Shown piece by piece: positions 61,010-64,000 of a stretch of DNA of 64,000 bases. The DNA lies in NCBI GenBank assembly GCA_002287035.1, contig NSKG01000001.1:62001-126000 (forward strand), given 5' to 3'. Within the stretch, counting starts at the first letter, position 1; every line of letters starts with the position of its first letter. This DNA comes from Pseudomonas sp. WN033. GTDB taxonomy: Bacteria; Pseudomonadota; Gammaproteobacteria; Pseudomonadales; Pseudomonadaceae. The notes below the pieces were generated by a model that made no database searches, was not told the DNA's origin, and worked only from the letters and a program-made list of their open reading frames with translations. A program made the translations under genes and the position numbers.

Positions 61010-62401
61010 ATGAGCGAGAGAATTCCCGCCAAGATCATTGACACCGGTACCGCCTATGGCCCCGACGGCCCTATTCACACCCGCAGTTTCAGCGGTCGCT
61101 ACCGGCTGTTGCGGCTGCTCGGCGCCGGGGCGCTGTTTGTGCTGTTCTTTGGTACGGCCTGGCTGAGCTGGAATGAACGGCAAGCGGTGCTGTGGGACCT
61201 GGCCGCCCGCAAATTCCATATCTTCGGCGCTACCTTCTGGCCGCAAGACCTGATTCTGCTGTCAGCGATTCTGATCATTGCTGCCTTCGGCCTGTTCTTC
61301 ATAACCGTGGTCGCCGGTCGCATCTGGTGCGGCTACACCTGCCCACAAAGTGTCTGGACCTGGATTTTCATGTGGGCGGAAAAGGTCACCGAAGGCGATC
61401 GCCATCAACGCATACGCCTGGATGCCGCCCCCTGGTCGGCCAACAAGGTGCTGCGCCGCAGCGCCAAACACGCCATCTGGCTGGCCGTCAGCCTGATCAC
61501 CGCGCTGACCTTTGTCGGTTACTTCACCCCGATCCGCGAACTGACCAGCAACCTGCTGACCTTCAACCTGGGCACGCAGTCAGCGTTCTGGCTGTTCTTC
61601 TTCACCGCCGCCACCTACATCAACGCCGGCTGGCTGCGGGAAAAGGTCTGCCGCGACATGTGCCCCTATGCCCGCTTCCAGAGCGTGATGTTCGACCGCG
61701 ACACCCTGGTCATTGCCTATGATGCCGGTCGCGGCGAACAGCGTGGCCCCCGACGCAAGGACAGCGACCCGAAAGCCCAGGGCCTGGGTGACTGCATCGA
61801 CTGCACCCTGTGCGTACAGGTGTGCCCAACCGGGATCGACATTCGCAACGGCCTGCAATTCGAGTGCATCGGCTGCGCGGCCTGTATCGATGCCTGCGAC
61901 AGCGTGATGGACAAGATGGGTTATGCCCGTGGCCTGGTCCGCTACACTTCGGAACGGGCGCTGGAGGGTGAGCGCACCCACTGGCTGCGGCCACGGCTGC
62001 TCGGCTATGCCGGTATGCTGGTGTTGATGATTGGACTGTTTGTCGTCGCCCTGATCGAGCGGCCACTGATGTCACTGGATATCACCCGCGACCGCAACCT
62101 GTTCCGCGAGAACAGTGCCGGACAACTGGAAAACGCCTATAGCCTGAAAGTCATCAACAAACGCCAGCAGGCCGGCCACTACCAACTGAGCCTGGACGCG
62201 GCAGAGGATTTCCAACTGGCAGCACCTGACTCCGTATTGCTGAGCGCTGAAGACATCCGCGACATTCCGGTCAGTGTGGTCTGGACCGGCGAGCAGGCCC
62301 CGGCTCCGCGCCAACACATCCGCTTCGTGTTGACCGCGCTGGATGACAGCAGTCCGCCAGTGGTAGCCAAATCCACCTTCGTGGCGCCGGTACGCCGCTA
62401 G
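61010..62401 (+). CDS. ccoG: Cytochrome cbb3 oxidase accessory protein CcoG
   Basis: CcoG is a membrane iron-sulfur protein thought to reduce copper for cbb3 oxidase assembly. The 463-residue protein has about five membrane helices, CxxxCP motifs (CGYTCPQSVW, CRDMCPYARFQ), two [4Fe-4S] ferredoxin motifs (CIDCTLCVQVCP and CIGCAACIDACD) and a periplasmic C-terminal Ig-like domain. ccoNOPQ and the rest of the assembly genes are not in the window, so it stands apart from its usual neighbours on this side. Confidence 0.92.
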   Translation: MSERIPAKIIDTGTAYGPDGPIHTRSFSGRYRLLRLLGAGALFVLFFGTAWLSWNERQAVLWDLAARKFHIFGATFWPQDLILLSAILIIAAFGLFFITVVAGRIWCGYTCPQSVWTWIFMWAEKVTEGDRHQRIRLDAAPWSANKVLRRSAKHAIWLAVSLITALTFVGYFTPIRELTSNLLTFNLGTQSAFWLFFFTAATYINAGWLREKVCRDMCPYARFQSVMFDRDTLVIAYDAGRGEQRGPRRKDSDPKAQGLGDCIDCTLCVQVCPTGIDIRNGLQFECIGCAACIDACDSVMDKMGYARGLVRYTSERALEGERTHWLRPRLLGYAGMLVLMIGLFVVALIERPLMSLDITRDRNLFRENSAGQLENAYSLKVINKRQQAGHYQLSLDAAEDFQLAAPDSVLLSAEDIRDIPVSVVWTGEQAPAPRQHIRFVLTALDDSSPPVVAKSTFVAPVRR

Positions 62402-62431
62402 CTGCACAACGCTGTAAGTCTGGAGACGCTG

Positions 62432-63841
62432 ATGAAACGCTATGAACGCCTGGCCGATGATATCGCCGGCCTGATCCGCAACGGTATTCTGGCCCCCGGA
62501 GAGAAAATCCCCTCGGTGCGCCATGCCAGCCAGACTTACGGGGTGAGCCCGTCCACCGTGTTTCAAGCCTATTATCTGCTTGAGGACCGTGGGCTGATTC
62601 AGGCCAGAGCCCGCTCTGGTTATTTTGTCCGGGCCCTGGCCGGGCTGCCGCTGCCGGAGCCGCAACCCAACCCGGCCGCACATGAAACCACCGATGTCGA
62701 CGTCAGCGAACTGGTCTTTTCGGTGCTCGGCTCGCTGAAGAACCCGCATACTGTGCCCTTCGGCTCAGCCTTTCCCAGCCCTGACCTGTACCCGCTGGCC
62801 CGACTGGCGCGTTCCATGGCGCACAGCCTGCGCACGCTGGCACCGCATGACATCATTGCCGACATGACCGCCGGCAATCCGGATCTGATGCGCCAGATTG
62901 CCCTGCGCTATATGGTCGGTGGCGTCATGCTGCCGATGGAGGAACTGGTCATCACCAACGGCGCACTCGAAGCCCTCAACCTGTCATTGCAGAGCGTGAC
63001 CCAGGCCGGTGATCTGGTGGCCATCGAATCCCCGGCCTTCTATGCCTGTTTGCAGGTACTGGAACGCTTGCAACTGAAAGCCGTGGAAATCCCCGTACAT
63101 CCGCGTGACGGGGTGGACCTGAACATTCTGCGTGATCGCCTGCGCAGCTTGCCGATCAAGGCCTGCTGGTTCATGAGCAGTTTTCAGAATCCGGTGGGCT
63201 CCAGCCTCAGTGAACTGCGCAAGCTGGAACTCTACGGCCTGCTGCGCGAGCATCAGGTACCGCTGATCGAAGACGATGTGTATGCCGAGCTGTACTTTGG
63301 CGAACGTCCGCCCAGGCCGATCAAGAGCCTCGACGACGACGGCCTGGTGATGCATTGCGGCTCATTCTCGAAAAGCCTGGCACCCGGCTACCGGGTTGGC
63401 TGGGTAGCCGGCGGGCGCTTTGCCGAACGGATTGCCCGGCTCAAGCTGATGACCACCATCTCGCCCTCGGTGCCGGCCCAGACCGCAATTGCCGACTACT
63501 TGCAGCATGGCAGTTATGACCGCCATCTGCGCAAACTGCGCTACACGCTGGAGCGCCAGCAGGATGCCATGCTGGCGTCGGCGGCGCGGCACTTTCCCCA
63601 GGGCACTCGCGTAACCCGCCCCAGCGGCGGCTATTTTCTCTGGTTCGAATTCCCCGAACAGGTCGACTCATTGCAACTGTTCAAGCTGGCCCTGGCCCAA
63701 GGGATCAGCCTGGCACCGGGGCCAATCTTTTCCGCCAGCCAGGGCTTTCGCCACTGCGCGCGTCTGAACCACGGCCACCCCTGGAGCACTGACAGCGAAA
63801 ACGCCATGGAACTGCTCGGGCGCATGCTGCGGTCGTTCTGA
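62432..63841 (+). CDS. MocR-type regulator (GntR helix-turn-helix fused to aminotransferase)
   Basis: The 469-residue protein has a GntR winged helix (about 1-70, PGEKIPSVRHASQTYGVSPSTVFQAYYLLEDRGLI) and a class I aminotransferase domain with the PLP lysine in SFSKSLAPGYRVGW. MocR/GabR proteins sense amines or amino acids through PLP and usually control an adjacent transporter or catabolic gene. The membrane protein gene ending at 63897 is on the opposite strand and convergent, so the target is not evident. Confidence 0.88.
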   Translation: MKRYERLADDIAGLIRNGILAPGEKIPSVRHASQTYGVSPSTVFQAYYLLEDRGLIQARARSGYFVRALAGLPLPEPQPNPAAHETTDVDVSELVFSVLGSLKNPHTVPFGSAFPSPDLYPLARLARSMAHSLRTLAPHDIIADMTAGNPDLMRQIALRYMVGGVMLPMEELVITNGALEALNLSLQSVTQAGDLVAIESPAFYACLQVLERLQLKAVEIPVHPRDGVDLNILRDRLRSLPIKACWFMSSFQNPVGSSLSELRKLELYGLLREHQVPLIEDDVYAELYFGERPPRPIKSLDDDGLVMHCGSFSKSLAPGYRVGWVAGGRFAERIARLKLMTTISPSVPAQTAIADYLQHGSYDRHLRKLRYTLERQQDAMLASAARHFPQGTRVTRPSGGYFLWFEFPEQVDSLQLFKLALAQGISLAPGPIFSASQGFRHCARLNHGHPWSTDSENAMELLGRMLRSF

Positions 63842-63896
63842 CAGGCAATCTGCGGTGCCGCTCAGCCAAGGCACAGCCCGCACCGCCAAAACCTGA

Positions 63897-64000
63897 TCAG
63901 ATAACCGATGACGGCTCCGAACGGCCAGCCGCTGCCACAGCCTGCTGCCTGCGCCGCACCAGCACCACCAGCCCGGCGCTGACATACATCACCAGCGAAT
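63897..64000 (-). CDS. C-terminal end of a membrane protein, truncated by window edge
   Basis: Reading the minus strand, the last ~33 codons give a hydrophobic helix (SLVMYVSAGLVVLVRRR) and a short basic tail (RSEPSSVI) before TGA. This is the ending of an inner membrane protein such as a small transporter. The family cannot be told from this piece. A weak stem GCGGTGC/GCACCGC (63852-63886) lies between it and the MocR gene. Confidence 0.5.
   Translation of the reverse strand, partial: SLVMYVSAGLVVLVRRRQQAVAAAGRSEPSSVI

Overview
The window looks like a chromosomal segment of a Pseudomonas-type gammaproteobacterium (Pseudomonadaceae). The evidence is gene content and order: a liu leucine/isovalerate operon, phhB, mnmC, a UPF0270 protein, ccoG, and a long PQQ-alcohol-dehydrogenase cluster whose gene order closely follows the ped cluster of P. 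putida and the exa/erc cluster of P. aeruginosa. No rRNA, tRNA, phage, IS or CRISPR locus was seen. Short palindromic REP-type repeats fill several intergenic gaps.

Layout. (1) 1-8906: liuA (5' end cut off by the window edge), liuB, liuC, liuD, liuE and an acetoacetyl-CoA synthetase, which together take isovaleryl-CoA to acetyl-CoA. (2) 8910-15209: mixed housekeeping genes (HPP membrane protein, phhB, a 29-residue membrane miniprotein, mnmC, a TauE-type permease, a UPF0270 protein, a secreted serine hydrolase). (3) 15376-43086: the PQQ alcohol oxidation island. It holds a lanthanide-type quinoprotein dehydrogenase (Asp-Tyr-Asp signature) and a calcium-type one (Asp-Phe-Ser), cytochrome c, two periplasmic binding proteins, a pentapeptide-repeat protein, a membrane kinase/regulator pair (PedS2/PedR2 type), a cupredoxin-like protein without cysteine, a beta-propeller, an ABC-2 transporter, the AgmR/PedR1 regulator, two soluble hybrid kinases (one overlapping a FIST sensor gene, one overlapping the ErcA iron alcohol dehydrogenase gene), a porin, the PqqF protease and a NosR-like flavin/iron-sulfur membrane protein. 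pqqABCDE and an aldehyde dehydrogenase are not in this window.

(4) 43206-53974: an acyl-CoA ligase, an unusual acyl-CoA dehydrogenase, a LysR regulator, DUF1302 and DUF1329 envelope proteins, two DUF202 membrane proteins and a TctCBA carboxylate transporter, probably a catabolic module for an unidentified hydrophobic or carboxylic substrate. (5) 54097-58216: FAD amine oxidase, XRE-cupin regulator, glutamine-synthetase-like ligase and a DapA-family lyase, resembling gamma-glutamyl-polyamine catabolism. (6) 58472-64000: a MerR/DUF2938 divergent pair, a DUF1835 protein, ccoG, a MocR-type regulator and the 3' end of a membrane protein gene.

The most interesting non-coding signal is a recurring palindrome, TACC-TT-GGTA and variants, found in at least seven intergenic regions of the PQQ island, mostly upstream of genes expected to be co-regulated. 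It is a candidate operator for the AgmR/PedR regulators. One copy lies just upstream of the NosR-like gene, linking that uncharacterised redox protein to the alcohol oxidation regulon.
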